Positions 19,243 through 28,308 are shown, counted from the first letter of the stretch. The stretch is 64,000 bases of DNA from an uncultured Paracoccaceae bacterium (GCA_937138255.1 CAKZOU010000065.1:39372-103371), one strand, 5' to 3'. The notes: generated by a model not told the origin, from the sequence alone. A program made the numbers and translations.

Positions 19243-20430
19243 TCAGCCAACCTTGCTTGCATCAAGCGCCAAGGCGAGCGCCTCGATGGCTTCGTCCATC
19301 GGGGTGTGATGGTTGCCGATAAAGAGGCCGTTGTCGTGGATGTGATCGGCGTTCTTGAGAGGGCCACTGATTTTGTGGTCCATCAGAGACATGACCTCGT
19401 TGCGGGCGAAGTTTCCTGCGACGATCGGGCGGCATTCGAAGCCTGCCTCGGTCAACCTCCGAACGAGGCGCGGCCGTTTCATCGATGATCCGGGGCGAAT
19501 AACCAGCGAAAAACCGAACCAGCTGCTTTCGCCGACCTCGCGCTGCAAAAGGATGTCGGGGTGATCGCCGAGCACCTGAGTCAACCGCGCGGCGTTGGCG
19601 CGGCGACCCTCTATTAGGGCCGGCAACTTCTGCAATTGTTCGCGTCCGATTGCACCCGAAAGCTCAAGCGGCCGAAGGTTGTAGCCCGGAAGGACAAAGC
19701 GGAAGGATTCCTCGAACGGATCGTCACCCTTCGTTCCGACCAACCGGTTGTTCTTGGGAAGATCACGGGTCCAGCCGTGGGCGCGCAAGGCAAGGAGGAT
19801 GTGACAAAGCTCCTCATCGTCGGTGACGACGACACCGCCTTCCATCGTCGAGATGTGGTGAGAGAAGAAACAGGAAAACGAGCCCATGACGCCGAAGGTT
19901 CCGGCCTGTCGGCCCGCATATCTGGCGCCCATCGCTTCGCAATTGTCTTCGAGAAGCCGGATGTCGCGCCCGGCGGTCAGGCGGGCGATGCGCTCAAACT
20001 CATTTGGGTTGCCGAGAAGATTCACCGCCATGATCGCGCGGGTCTGATCATCGATCGCCGCCTCGAGGGCGGCAAGATCATAGTTCAGGGTTTCCAGGTC
20101 GATGTCGACGAACTTGAGCCGATAGCCGTATTGCGACAACGGGTAGTAGGTGGTCGGCCAACTGACGGCAGGGACAATCACCTCGTCGCCGCGCGACAGG
20201 CGCAAGGCGGGGTTTTGGGTAAAAGTCAGCGCGGCCGCCATGAGGAGATTGGCCGACGAGCCCGAGTTGACCATCACCGCGAAGCGCGATCCAAATTGCT
20301 CGGCGAAGGCTGCCTCGAAGGCCGCCACCTCGGGGCCCATCGTATAGCGTCCGCCAGCCATGACCCGGCGCATCGCCCGTTCTTCGGCCTCGTCCCATGT
20401 CGTTGTGGCGAGGGGAAAGCGAAAGCTCAT
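19243..20430 (-). CDS. colD: PLP-dependent GDP-4-keto-6-deoxymannose 3-dehydratase (ColD-like)
   Basis: A 395-residue DegT/DnrJ/EryC1-fold protein in which the Schiff-base lysine is missing: the aligned position is His191 in CFFSHHISTMEGG, where aminotransferases have K-N-x-T-x-x-EGG. That Lys-to-His change is the hallmark of the sugar 3-dehydratases ColD and RfbH, which use PMP/PLP to deoxygenate C3. With Gmd and an Fcl/ColC-like gene upstream, the GDP-linked ColD reaction fits better than RfbH; there is no CDP-glucose gene nearby. The start ([10 protein letters not shown]) overlaps the upstream stop as ATGA. It is known that ColD consumes glutamate, which hut and pxp produce. Confidence 0.8.
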   Translation of the reverse strand: MSFRFPLATTTWDEAEERAMRRVMAGGRYTMGPEVAAFEAAFAEQFGSRFAVMVNSGSSANLLMAAALTFTQNPALRLSRGDEVIVPAVSWPTTYYPLSQYGYRLKFVDIDLETLNYDLAALEAAIDDQTRAIMAVNLLGNPNEFERIARLTAGRDIRLLEDNCEAMGARYAGRQAGTFGVMGSFSCFFSHHISTMEGGVVVTDDEELCHILLALRAHGWTRDLPKNNRLVGTKGDDPFEESFRFVLPGYNLRPLELSGAIGREQLQKLPALIEGRRANAARLTQVLGDHPDILLQREVGESSWFGFSLVIRPGSSMKRPRLVRRLTEAGFECRPIVAGNFARNEVMSLMDHKISGPLKNADHIHDNGLFIGNHHTPMDEAIEALALALDASKVG

Positions 20431-21359
20431 GCGGCAACCTCGGTCAGATAGTAGCGGGCGGTGCGTTCCAGTCCGTCGCGAAGGCTCACCTGAGCGTTCC
20501 AGCCAAAGGCGCGGAGGCGGGAAATGTCGGCCAATTTGCGCGCCATTCCCACGGGGCGATCCAGATCGAAGCGAAGTTCGCCTTGCCAACCCAGTGCTTC
20601 ACCAACGGCGCGGTAATAGTCGGCAACATTGAGATCATGCCCAACGCCAACATTCATCAGATCAGGAGCCTCCTCGATCCGCGACGCAGCTGTCAGGATC
20701 GCCGAGGCCATATCGCCGGCATACATGAATTCCCGGCGGGCGGTTCCATCGCCCCAGACCTCGATCTGTGATGCGCCAGCGTTCTTCGCGCGGTGAATCT
20801 TGTCAAAAATCGCGGCTATGAGATGGGATCTCTCTGCGTGAAAGTGATCGTGCCGACCATAAAGATTACAGGGGATCAGCGTCTTGTAGTGGCGTGACGG
20901 ATCGGCTGCCGAGATATAGCTGCACAGCTTGAGTACGGCCATCTTGGCCAGTGCATAGCCTTCGTTCGTCTGCTCCGGCGGGCCTGTCAGGATCGCATCC
21001 TCCCGAAGTGGGTTGGGCGCTGTGGGCGGATAGATGCAGGTCGAGCCAAGGTTGATCAGGCGCCGCACGCCGGCGTTGTATGCCCCCATCACGACATTGC
21101 GGCCCATCATCAAGTTGTCGTCAAGAAAGGCCAAAGGCGCTGCGATATTGGCCTGTATTCCGCCAACCCGACCAGCAGCGTGCACGACAAGATCGGGGCC
21201 CACCGCGGCCAAGCGCGCCGCTACGGCAACCGGATCGCGAAGGTCGAGCTCTGCAGAGGTTGGGGCGATGATCTCATAGACGCTGGCATCGGGATGTTCG
21301 CGCAGGTTGCGCCCGACAAGCCCGGTGCCGCCGGTCAGGAAGAGAACCGGCCTACCCAT
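20427..21359 (-). CDS. GDP-sugar epimerase/reductase, Fcl/ColC type
   Basis: A 310-residue extended short-chain dehydrogenase. The nucleotide-binding [11 protein letters not shown] (residues 9-19), the active-site STCIYPP and the YALAK catalytic pair are those of GDP-L-fucose synthase and its relative Col[13 protein letters not shown] and [11 protein letters not shown] are also typical. In a ColD pathway the ColC enzyme epimerises and reduces GDP-4-keto-3,6-dideoxymannose to GDP-L-colitose; as plain Fcl it would make GDP-L-fucose. The neighbouring ColD-like gene (ATGA overlap) favours the first. It overlaps gmd by 8 bases. Confidence 0.82.
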   Translation of the reverse strand: MGRPVLFLTGGTGLVGRNLREHPDASVYEIIAPTSAELDLRDPVAVAARLAAVGPDLVVHAAGRVGGIQANIAAPLAFLDDNLMMGRNVVMGAYNAGVRRLINLGSTCIYPPTAPNPLREDAILTGPPEQTNEGYALAKMAVLKLCSYISAADPSRHYKTLIPCNLYGRHDHFHAERSHLIAAIFDKIHRAKNAGASQIEVWGDGTARREFMYAGDMASAILTAASRIEEAPDLMNVGVGHDLNVADYYRAVGEALGWQGELRFDLDRPVGMARKLADISRLRAFGWNAQVSLRDGLERTARYYLTEVAA

Positions 21360-22473
21360 AGCAGGGAATAGAAACTGGGTGCCCGTGCGAGGTCAGCAGA
21401 TGATCCCGCTGCGCGGCGCGAAGATCCTCGGCCATCATTTCGGCGCAGAGCTCTTGTGCCGTGATCGTCGGCTCCCAGCCAAGCCGAATGCGAGCGCGAG
21501 AAGGGTCGCCCAAAAGCGTATCGACCTCCGTGGGCCGGTAGTAGCGGGGATCGACCCGCAGTATCGTATCTCCCACCTTTACGGCAGGCGCACGGTTTCC
21601 GGTCTTGGCCCGTATGATCGCCGTTTCCGCCGGGCCGCTGCCATTGAAGGCAAGCTTCAGCCCAAGCTCGGCCGCCGCCCAGATGATGAACTGGCGAACC
21701 GAATGCTGTTGGCCTGTCGCGATGACGAAATCCTCGGGCTTTTCCTGCTGAAGCATGAGCCACTGCATCTGCACATAGTCTTTGGCGTGCCCCCAATCCC
21801 GCTTGGCATCTAGGTTGCCAAGATAGAGGCAGGTCTCGAGCCCCATCGCAATATTGGCAAGACCGCGGGTGATTTTACGGGTGACGAAGGTCTCGCCGCG
21901 GCGTGGGCTCTCGTGATTGAAGAGGATGCCGTTGCAGGCATAAAAGCCATAGGCCTCGCGGTAATTCACTGTCATCCAATAGGCATAGAGCTTGGCCGCG
22001 GCATAGGGTGAACGCGGGTAGAAGGGCGTTGTCTCGCGCTGGGGCGTTTCCTGAACCAGGCCGTAAAGCTCGGAAGTAGAGGCCTGATAGAAGCGGCAGC
22101 TACGCTCCATTCCAAGAATGCGGATCGCCTCGAGAAGGCGCAGCGGGCCCAGCGCATCGACATCGGCGGTATATTCGGGGGATTCAAAGCTCACGGCGAC
22201 ATGGCTCTGCGCGGCCAGATTATAGATTTCGTGCGGGCGGACTTCCTGAATGATGCGGATCAGGTTGGTCGCATCGGACAGATCCCCATAGTGCAGGCGC
22301 AGTCGGGCGTTTGAATGGTGCTGATCTTCGAAGATGTGGTCGATGCGTTGCGTATTGAACGATGAGGCGCGGCGCTTGATGCCGTGCACCTCATAGCCCT
22401 TCTCCAGAAGAAGCTCTGCCAGATAAGAGCCGTCTTGCCCGGTAATGCCTGTGATAAGTGCGCGCTTTGCCAT
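21352..22473 (-). CDS. gmd: GDP-mannose 4,6-dehydratase
   Basis: A 373-residue SDR enzyme that makes GDP-4-keto-6-deoxymannose. It shows the Gmd-specific [19 protein letters not shown] glycine motif, [15 protein letters not shown], the [14 protein letters not shown] active-site strand, [16 protein letters not shown] with the Tyr/Lys pair, and [18 protein letters not shown]. It is the first of three minus-strand genes, gmd - epimerase/reductase - ColD-like. Seventy-six bases separate it from the next operon; GGTTAA and TTAACC inverted arms occur in that gap. Confidence 0.95.
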   Translation of the reverse strand: MAKRALITGITGQDGSYLAELLLEKGYEVHGIKRRASSFNTQRIDHIFEDQHHSNARLRLHYGDLSDATNLIRIIQEVRPHEIYNLAAQSHVAVSFESPEYTADVDALGPLRLLEAIRILGMERSCRFYQASTSELYGLVQETPQRETTPFYPRSPYAAAKLYAYWMTVNYREAYGFYACNGILFNHESPRRGETFVTRKITRGLANIAMGLETCLYLGNLDAKRDWGHAKDYVQMQWLMLQQEKPEDFVIATGQQHSVRQFIIWAAAELGLKLAFNGSGPAETAIIRAKTGNRAPAVKVGDTILRVDPRYYRPTEVDTLLGDPSRARIRLGWEPTITAQELCAEMMAEDLRAAQRDHLLTSHGHPVSIPCYG

Positions 22474-22549
22474 GTTGATCCAATCCCGAGGCGGCGTTGG
22501 CCGATAGGGTGAATCAACGGTTAAATGGTAAAGGAGGGATTAACCCCGA

Positions 22550-23512
22550 CTAGTTGACCAGATCGCGCGGGCGTTTTCCGGCGAAAAAGGCATCAAGATT
22601 GTCGAGCGCACGATAACCCATCGCATCGCGGGTCTTGCGGGTGGCCGAGCCGATGTGCGGCAGCATCATGATCCGCTCTTCGCCCGCCAGTGCCGGATTG
22701 CCCCCCGGTTCGACCGCAAAGCAATCGAGGCCCGCCGCCGCGATATGGCCCGACTGGATCGCCGCCAGAAGTGCCGCTTCGTCGATCAGGCCGCCGCGGG
22801 CGGTATTCACGATCACCGCCTCTTTGGGCAAAAGCGCTAGGCGACGTGTGTCCATCAGGTTGCGGGTCTGGGGCGTGATCGGGCAATGCAGCGACAGGAA
22901 ATCGACCTGGCCCAGCATATCGTCAAGATCGGCGTGATAGCTCGCGCCTTTCGCCTGATCGGCCGAAAGCTCAGCGCGGTTGTGGTAATGGATTTCCATG
23001 CCAAAGCAGCGGGCCTTTTCCGCCATCGAGCGGCCAACGCGGCCCATGCCGACGATGCCAAGCCGCGCGCCGCTGACCTGTTTGCCGACCATGAAGGCGG
23101 GCGACCAGCTGTCCCAAGCGCCCGAGCGCACGATCCGGTCGCCTTCGACAGCGCGGCGGGCGGCGCCCAGCATCAGGAGCATGGCGATTTCGGCCGTCGC
23201 GTCGGAAAGGACATCGGGCGTGTTGGTCACGTCGATCCCGCGCGCACGCAGGGCGGGCAGATCGCAGTGATCGACACCGACGCTGTGGTTGGCGACGATT
23301 TTCAGGCGCGGATCAAGGGCGGCGGCGACCTCGGCGGTGAAGCGTTCCGAATGGCAGGGGATCATCGCGTCGACCTGAGCGCTCATCTCGATGATCCGCG
23401 CGGCAGAGGCCGGCTCGTCGAGCGGCTCTTCGATCACGTCATAGCTCGCGCGGGCACGTTCAAGAGTGGCCGCCGAAAGGCGACGCGGGATCCAGACCTT
23501 CGGGCGCGACAT
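22550..23512 (-). CDS. D-isomer-specific 2-hydroxyacid dehydrogenase (glyoxylate/hydroxypyruvate reductase-like)
   Basis: A 320-residue NAD(P)-dependent dehydrogenase. The cofactor motif GARLGIVGMGRVGRSMAEKA, the catalytic-arginine loop NTARGGLIDEAAL and the LPHIGSAT histidine are all present; VANHSVGVDHCDLPAL is typical of GyaR-like members. It reduces a 2-keto acid to the D-hydroxy acid or the reverse. It is last in the TRAP operon, two bases after the 53-residue membrane protein, so the transported acid is plausibly its substrate or an amide-derived precursor. Confidence 0.88.
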   Translation of the reverse strand: MSRPKVWIPRRLSAATLERARASYDVIEEPLDEPASAARIIEMSAQVDAMIPCHSERFTAEVAAALDPRLKIVANHSVGVDHCDLPALRARGIDVTNTPDVLSDATAEIAMLLMLGAARRAVEGDRIVRSGAWDSWSPAFMVGKQVSGARLGIVGMGRVGRSMAEKARCFGMEIHYHNRAELSADQAKGASYHADLDDMLGQVDFLSLHCPITPQTRNLMDTRRLALLPKEAVIVNTARGGLIDEAALLAAIQSGHIAAAGLDCFAVEPGGNPALAGEERIMMLPHIGSATRKTRDAMGYRALDNLDAFFAGKRPRDLVN

Positions 23513-23514
23513 CG

Positions 23515-23676
23515 CTAGTCTTTCTTGGTCCAGGCCGAAGACAGCATATCATAGCCAGCGAGTGCAATCGTGAAGGCGATGACCAGAATGAGATCAAGGC
23601 TCGGCACGAAGATCGCGAGGATCAGCAGAAAGCCCGCAAAGACTGCGAAGGCGGCGAGTGACATCAGCTTGTCCAT
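23515..23676 (-). CDS. Small two-helix membrane protein, 53 residues
   Basis: A short gene reading MDKLMSLAAFAVFAGFLLIL and then a second hydrophobic stretch (DLILVIAFTIALAGYDML), ending in SSAWTKKD. It has a ribosome site (CTGGAG, about 6 bases before the ATG) and is packed between the amidase (12 bases upstream) and the dehydrogenase gene (2 bases downstream), which argues that it is real. Two transmembrane helices are predicted by eye. Function is unknown; an accessory subunit or stabiliser of the TRAP permease is one possibility. Confidence 0.75.
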   Translation of the reverse strand: MDKLMSLAAFAVFAGFLLILAIFVPSLDLILVIAFTIALAGYDMLSSAWTKKD

Positions 23677-23688
23677 TGGACGCTCCAG

Positions 23689-25044
23689 TTATTGAGATTG
23701 TTCATCGATCCAGTTCCACAGCCAGCGGGCAGAGCGCAGGAGCCGCCCGTCATAGCCGCGAGGGCCGACAAGCTGGATCCCCATGGGCATCCCGCCATGA
23801 GAGGTGAGAACCGGAATAGTGACCGCCGGGGCGCCCATCATGGTCCAGAGGCCGTTGAAGATGGCGCTGCCGGTGGTGGTCAGGTCTTTGGGGGCAGGGC
23901 CGGGCGCGGCGGGGGTGAGGATCACATCGGCATGGCCGAAGATCTCCTTGAGGCCGGCGTAATAGACCTCGGGCCAATCGAGCGCGGCGAGATAGTCTTT
24001 CGCCAGCGTGGCCGATCCTTCCTGCATCGCCGCCTGCATCTCGGGCGAGAGCTTGTCGGCGCCGGCGCGGGCGTAGGTATAGTAGTTGCGGGCCATTTCG
24101 GCGAAGTTGATCCGCTGGCGCAGTTCGGCCGCGTGCTCGAAATGCTTGGGCAACGGGACTTCGAAGCACTGGCTTTCGCCCAGCGCCTCGGCCAGTTCGG
24201 CGAAGGCCTCTTTCATCTCGGGATCGGCATCGTCCCAACCCGGCGGTTTCACAAGGGCGAAGACAGGCTTGACCGGCGCTTCTTCGGAGGCGGCCTTGAG
24301 AAGCTGCGGATGTGGCGCGGGGCTGGTTGCCGGATCGGCGGGATGATCCCCGAAGAGAACCTCGGCGATCAGCGCGGCATCAAGCGGGCCACGGCCAAAG
24401 ACGCCGACGGTATCGAGCGTCTGGGATTGTTTGAGGATACCGCTGCGCGGGATGGCGCCGAAGGTTGGCTTGAAGCCGGTCACACCACAGAAGGATGCGG
24501 GGCGGATCACCGAGCCGCCGGTCTGGGTGCCAACGGCGAGCGGAACCATGCCAGAGGCCACAGCCGCCGCAGAGCCGGAGGACGAGCCGCCGGGCGTATG
24601 ATCGACGTTGTTCGGGTTCTTGGTCTTGGGAGGGTGGATATAGGCAAGCTCGGTCGTGACCGTCTTGCCCATGATGATCGCGCCAGCCGCCTTGAGCCGC
24701 GCCACGACGAAGGCATCCTCAGCAGGAATGCGCCCGCTGTCGATGGCCGTTCCGTTCTCGGTCGGCATCTTGGCGGTGTCGATGATGTCCTTGATGCCGA
24801 CCGGAAGCCCATGCAACGGGCCAAGCGGGCGGCCTGTTGCACGATAGCGGTCGGCCATCTCGGCCTGTTTCATCACATGATCGGGGTCCAGGTGGGCCCA
24901 GGCCCCGATCTGAGGTTCGAGGGCCTGGATCCTGTCGAGACAGGCCTTCGCCAGGTCGACCGCCTTGAGGGCGCCGCTTGCAAGCCTGTCCCGAAGCTCG
25001 ACCGAAGAGAGGCCGAGCAAATCCACTGAGCCCTTAGCCGCCAT
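23689..25044 (-). CDS. Amidase (amidase-signature family)
   Basis: A 451-residue serine hydrolase of the amidase-signature family. The Ser-cisSer-Lys triad is visible: Lys85 in LPVGIKDIIDT, the serine run of TPGGSSSGSAAAVASGM (about 154-156) and the nucleophile Ser178 in VGTQTGGSVIRPASFCG. It hydrolyses an amide to a carboxylate and ammonia; the substrate is not evident. Its start overlaps the dctM stop by 11 bases, so it belongs to the TRAP operon and probably acts on the imported compound. GatA is excluded by the lack of gatB/gatC neighbours. Confidence 0.9.
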   Translation of the reverse strand: MAAKGSVDLLGLSSVELRDRLASGALKAVDLAKACLDRIQALEPQIGAWAHLDPDHVMKQAEMADRYRATGRPLGPLHGLPVGIKDIIDTAKMPTENGTAIDSGRIPAEDAFVVARLKAAGAIIMGKTVTTELAYIHPPKTKNPNNVDHTPGGSSSGSAAAVASGMVPLAVGTQTGGSVIRPASFCGVTGFKPTFGAIPRSGILKQSQTLDTVGVFGRGPLDAALIAEVLFGDHPADPATSPAPHPQLLKAASEEAPVKPVFALVKPPGWDDADPEMKEAFAELAEALGESQCFEVPLPKHFEHAAELRQRINFAEMARNYYTYARAGADKLSPEMQAAMQEGSATLAKDYLAALDWPEVYYAGLKEIFGHADVILTPAAPGPAPKDLTTTGSAIFNGLWTMMGAPAVTIPVLTSHGGMPMGIQLVGPRGYDGRLLRSARWLWNWIDEQSQ

Positions 25045-26452
25045 AGAACAGATCCGGCAGGTAGAAGACGATATCCGGGAAGATATACATCAACGCCATG
25101 GCGATAAAGACGCAGGCCAGGAAGGGCATGACGCCAGAGAAGATCTGGGTCAGCTTCACCTCGGGCGGAGCGATCCCCTTGAGGTAGTAGGCCGACATCG
25201 CCATTGGTGGCGTCAGGAACGAGGTCTGCAGGTTCAGCGCCACGAGGATGCCAAAGAACAGCGGATCGATCCCGAAGTGCGGCAGAAGCGGCAGGAAGAT
25301 CGGCACGAAGATAATGATGATCTCCGACCATTCGAGCGGCCAGCCAAGCAGGAAGATGATCAGCTGAGCCAGCAGCAGGAACATCAGCGGCGACATATCG
25401 AGGCCGGTCACGAACTCGGAAATGATCTTTTCGCCACCGAGGTAGGAGAAGACCGACGAGAAGGTGTAGGAGCCGACGAAGAGCCAGCAGACCATCGCCG
25501 TGGTGCGGACGGTCAGATAAACGCTCTCGCGCATCCGCTGCCATGTCATCGCGCGATAGGCAAAGGCCAGAACGATACCGCCCAGCGCACCGATCGAGGC
25601 CGCCTCGGACGGGGTGGCAAGGCCGAAGAGGATCGAGCCGAGGACCGAGAGGATCAGGAAGGCCAGCGGGAAGAACGACGTCATGATCATGACGAAGAGC
25701 TTGAGGAACGGCACATCCGGCACTTCCTCTTTCGTCGGGCGCGGGGCGACCGAGGGCTGGAGGATCGAACGGCCAACCACATAGACGAGGTAGAGGCCGA
25801 CGAGGGTAAAGCCCGGCAGAAGCGCCCCGGCATAGAGGCGCACGATCGAGACGTTCGACGCCGCGGCATAGACGATCAGCATGATCGACGGCGGGATCAG
25901 GATGCCAAGCGTGCCGCCCGCGCAGATGATGCCCGAGGCAAACGAGGTGTCGTAGCGGGCCTTGAGCATTGCCGGCAGAGCCAGCAGGCCCATCAGCGTC
26001 ACCACGGCGCCGACGATGCCGGTCGCGGTTGCGAAAAGTGCGCAGGTGATCAGCGCGGCAACGCCCATCGAGCCGGGGATCCGCTTGGAAGCGATGTTCA
26101 GGGTGCTGAACAGGCGGTCGACGATGTTGGCGCGTTCGACGATATAGCCCATGAAAAGGAAGAGCGGCACCGCCGTCAGAACTTCGTTAGACATCACCGT
26201 ATAGGTCTGGTTGATGAAGAGATCGAATATTCGGTTGTTATAGAACCCTTCAATCCAGAGGCGGGAGCTGTCCCACCAGCTTGCGGCTTCATCGAGCCGG
26301 TTGAAGGCCCGCCACATCCGGCCTGCGTCGAAATAAGCGTAGTAGCCGAAGCCGATGCCCATCGCCATCAGGGTAAAGGCGATCGGGAACCCGAGGAACA
26401 CGATCAGGATGAACAGGCCCAACATCATGAGGGCCACTTGGGGGTCGGTCAT
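25034..26452 (-). CDS. dctM: TRAP transporter large permease (DctM)
   Basis: A 472-residue membrane protein with about twelve hydrophobic segments. FLGFPIAFTLMAMGIGFG near the N-terminus, EVLTAVPLFLFMGYIVERA, and GGTLGILIPPSIMLIVYA are DctM signatures. It is the sodium-coupled transport subunit. It is of the longer type found with large DctQ subunits. Translation starts in a 4-base overlap with the dctQ stop. Confidence 0.93.
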   Translation of the reverse strand: MTDPQVALMMLGLFILIVFLGFPIAFTLMAMGIGFGYYAYFDAGRMWRAFNRLDEAASWWDSSRLWIEGFYNNRIFDLFINQTYTVMSNEVLTAVPLFLFMGYIVERANIVDRLFSTLNIASKRIPGSMGVAALITCALFATATGIVGAVVTLMGLLALPAMLKARYDTSFASGIICAGGTLGILIPPSIMLIVYAAASNVSIVRLYAGALLPGFTLVGLYLVYVVGRSILQPSVAPRPTKEEVPDVPFLKLFVMIMTSFFPLAFLILSVLGSILFGLATPSEAASIGALGGIVLAFAYRAMTWQRMRESVYLTVRTTAMVCWLFVGSYTFSSVFSYLGGEKIISEFVTGLDMSPLMFLLLAQLIIFLLGWPLEWSEIIIIFVPIFLPLLPHFGIDPLFFGILVALNLQTSFLTPPMAMSAYYLKGIAPPEVKLTQIFSGVMPFLACVFIAMALMYIFPDIVFYLPDLFYGG

Positions 26453-27033
26453 ACGTGGCCTCCGGTTTCGGCTTCGTGGGCTTTCTGGATCAGGATGTCT
26501 TCGGTTTCCATGACGTCCTCATCCGCCTTGATCCACTCATTGGTGCGGATCGCGTGGATGCAGCGCATGATTTGCGCTATGCCCTGAATGAAGAGGAGAA
26601 GGCCCGCGGCGACCATCACGGTTTTGAACTGGAAAATCGGGATGCCGGCGGGGCTGTTGATCGAGACTTCCGAATAACCCCAGCTGCGCGAGGCATATTT
26701 CCAGCCCGACAAGACCAACGCGATCACGCCGGGGAAGAAGAAGAAGATATAGAGGACCAGATCGACCTTGGCCTGCGTCTTGGGCTGCCAAAGGCGATAA
26801 AGGAAGTCGCCGCGAACGTGGCCGCCACGCGAAAGCGTATAGGCGCCGCCCATCATGAAGAGCGTGCCATACATGATGAACGAGACATCCAGCGCCCATG
26901 CCGTGGGATTGTTAAGAACATAACGGACAAAGACTTCATAGCCTGTGCCGACCGCCATCAGGACGATCAGCCATGCGAAGGCCTTTCCGAACCAAGCCGA
27001 CAGATTGTCGGCGAACCGGATGTAACCAATCAT
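26449..27033 (-). CDS. dctQ: TRAP transporter small permease (DctQ)
   Basis: A 194-residue protein with four hydrophobic segments. FEVFVRYVLNNPT-like VFVRYVLNNPTAW, followed by DVSFIMYGTLFMMGGAYTL and GGHVRGDFLY, is the DctQ consensus. It is longer than the usual 160-170 residues, with an acidic C-terminal extension (ADEDVMETEDILIQKAHEAE). It lies 81 bases after the end of the binding-protein gene, separated by a strong hairpin, and overlaps dctM. Confidence 0.92.
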   Translation of the reverse strand: MIGYIRFADNLSAWFGKAFAWLIVLMAVGTGYEVFVRYVLNNPTAWALDVSFIMYGTLFMMGGAYTLSRGGHVRGDFLYRLWQPKTQAKVDLVLYIFFFFPGVIALVLSGWKYASRSWGYSEVSINSPAGIPIFQFKTVMVAAGLLLFIQGIAQIMRCIHAIRTNEWIKADEDVMETEDILIQKAHEAETGGHV

Positions 27034-27067
27034 GTGTCAGATTTCCGAGGTTAGTTTGCGAGAAGGC

Positions 27068-27089
27068 CCCGGCAAGTTTCCTTGCCGGG
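27068..27089 (-). terminator. Intercistronic hairpin between dctP and dctQ
   Basis: A perfect 9-bp stem, CCCGGCAAG and CTTGCCGGG, with a 4-base loop. No T-run follows on the minus strand, so it looks less like a full terminator than like an RNA-stabilising or processing hairpin. Such hairpins after solute-binding-protein genes commonly allow more binding protein than permease to be made. Confidence 0.6.
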
Positions 27090-27114
27090 ACCCGTAACTG
27101 CCGTCCGTGAGTGC

Positions 27115-28239
27115 TTAGAGCGCCAGTTTGCCGGGGAAGAAGTGATCGTAGGCCAGACCGTAGTCGGGCGCGTTCATCAGTTCGTAGTAGGCAACCTGCT
27201 CGGCCCAGGCCTTCTGGCTTTCGACGATACGCGCGAACATCGGGTCGGTGAGGAGATCCGGAAGGATCGCCGACCAGGCGTTGAGCTGTGCATCGAGGAT
27301 GTCCTTCGAGGTCCGGCGAACGGTGACGCCGGCTTCTTCCTGGAGCCACTTGAGGTCGGCCGAGTAACGGCGCATGGCCTTGTTCGAGTTGGCCGTCGCA
27401 GACGCTTCGACCGAGTATTTCAGGATGGCCTGAAGATCGGGGTCCATGTCTTCGTAGGTGTCCTTGTTGAAGAGGAACTCGAACTGTTCAGAGGCCTGGT
27501 GATAGGACGAGAGGTAGTAGTTCTTCGCCACGTCCTGAGCACCGAAGTCCTTGTCCGACGACGGGTTGTTGAACTCGAAGGCGTCGATCACGCCGCGCTC
27601 CATGGCGGGGACGATTTCGCCGCCGGCGAGCTGAGCCACCGACATGCCCATCGACTGCAGAAGGTCAGCAGCCAGACCAACGGTGCGGTACTTGAAGCCG
27701 TTGAGTTCAGCAGCGGTGTTCACTTCGCCCTTGAACCAGCCAAAGGGCTGAGCGGGCATCGGGAAACCGAGCATACCGACCACGTTGAGACCAAGCTGGT
27801 CCTGGGTCAGTTCACGATAAAGCTCGGCACCGCCACCTTCGTAGAACCAGCCAAGCATGGCGGGCGAAGAGGCGCCGAATACAGGGCCCGTGCCGAAGAG
27901 CGAGGCCGCCTTCGACTTGCCATACCAATAGGCGCAAACCGTGTGCGCCGCGTCGAGAACACCATCATGCACAGCGTCCATCACCTGGAACGCGGCGACG
28001 ACAGCACCGGCGGGCAGAAGGTCGATTTTGAGACGGCCACCCGACATCTGCTCGACGCGATCGGCGTAGTCCTGAGCGAATTCCTGCCAGATGTTCGAGG
28101 CGCCTCAGGACGTCTGCATCTTCAGGACAAGCGGAGCCTGGGCGAGAACGGCGGGTGCTGCGAGAGCACCAGCGGTCGCACCGCCAGCGAGTGCCGACTT
28201 CTTAAGGAAAGAGCGGCGATTAAGTTTCTGTTCAGTCAT
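27115..28239 (-). pseudogene. dctP: TRAP substrate-binding protein (DctP/TakP-like), interrupted by an in-frame TGA
   Basis: The frame starts at an ATG with an excellent ribosome site (GGGAGGAAATAC before it) and encodes a Tat signal (NRRSFLKKSALAGG, then APAVLAQ) and the mature start APLVLKMQTS. The next codon is TGA at 28105-28107, after which the same frame continues GASNIWQEFAQDYADRVEQM and stays open to 27115. Family members have Trp (TGG) at this point, so one G-to-A change on the coding strand (C-to-T at 28105 on the plus strand) explains the stop. Read through, the product is 374 residues, normal for the family. The rest of the gene shows no other damage, so the lesion is recent or a sequencing error. 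If real, the transporter lacks its binding protein. Confidence 0.85.
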
Positions 28240-28285
28240 GTATTTCCTCCCATGAGATGGCCGAGGGACTCGGCTGAGAACCGCC

Positions 28286-28308
28286 TGGTCAGACAAGTTT
28301 GCTGACCA
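28286..28308. promoter_or_regulatory. Candidate operator upstream of the TRAP operon
   Basis: A perfect inverted repeat, TGGTCAG-N9-CTGACCA, lies 47 bases before the dctP start codon. TGGT/ACCA ends are typical of GntR-family (FadR-type) operators, which often control uptake of organic acids. No regulator gene for it is visible nearby. Confidence 0.5.

Noticed and set aside
19243..20430. Calling the DegT-fold protein a perosamine synthase or other sugar aminotransferase
   Set aside because: The PLP-binding lysine is replaced by His191, which fits sugar 3-dehydratases.
23692..25029. A 445-codon open frame on the plus strand opposite the amidase
   Set aside because: The amidase is unmistakable on the other strand, and this reading has Gly/Arg-rich low-complexity content typical of a shadow frame.
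24965..26587. A 540-codon open frame on the plus strand opposite dctM and dctQ
   Set aside because: It is antisense to well-recognised TRAP genes, is extremely Glu/Arg/Asp/His-rich, and has no family motif; it is a product of GC-biased codon use.
28105..28107. Selenocysteine or programmed read-through at the dctP TGA
   Set aside because: No hairpin resembling a SECIS follows the codon, and family members have Trp here, so a nonsense mutation or sequence error is simpler.
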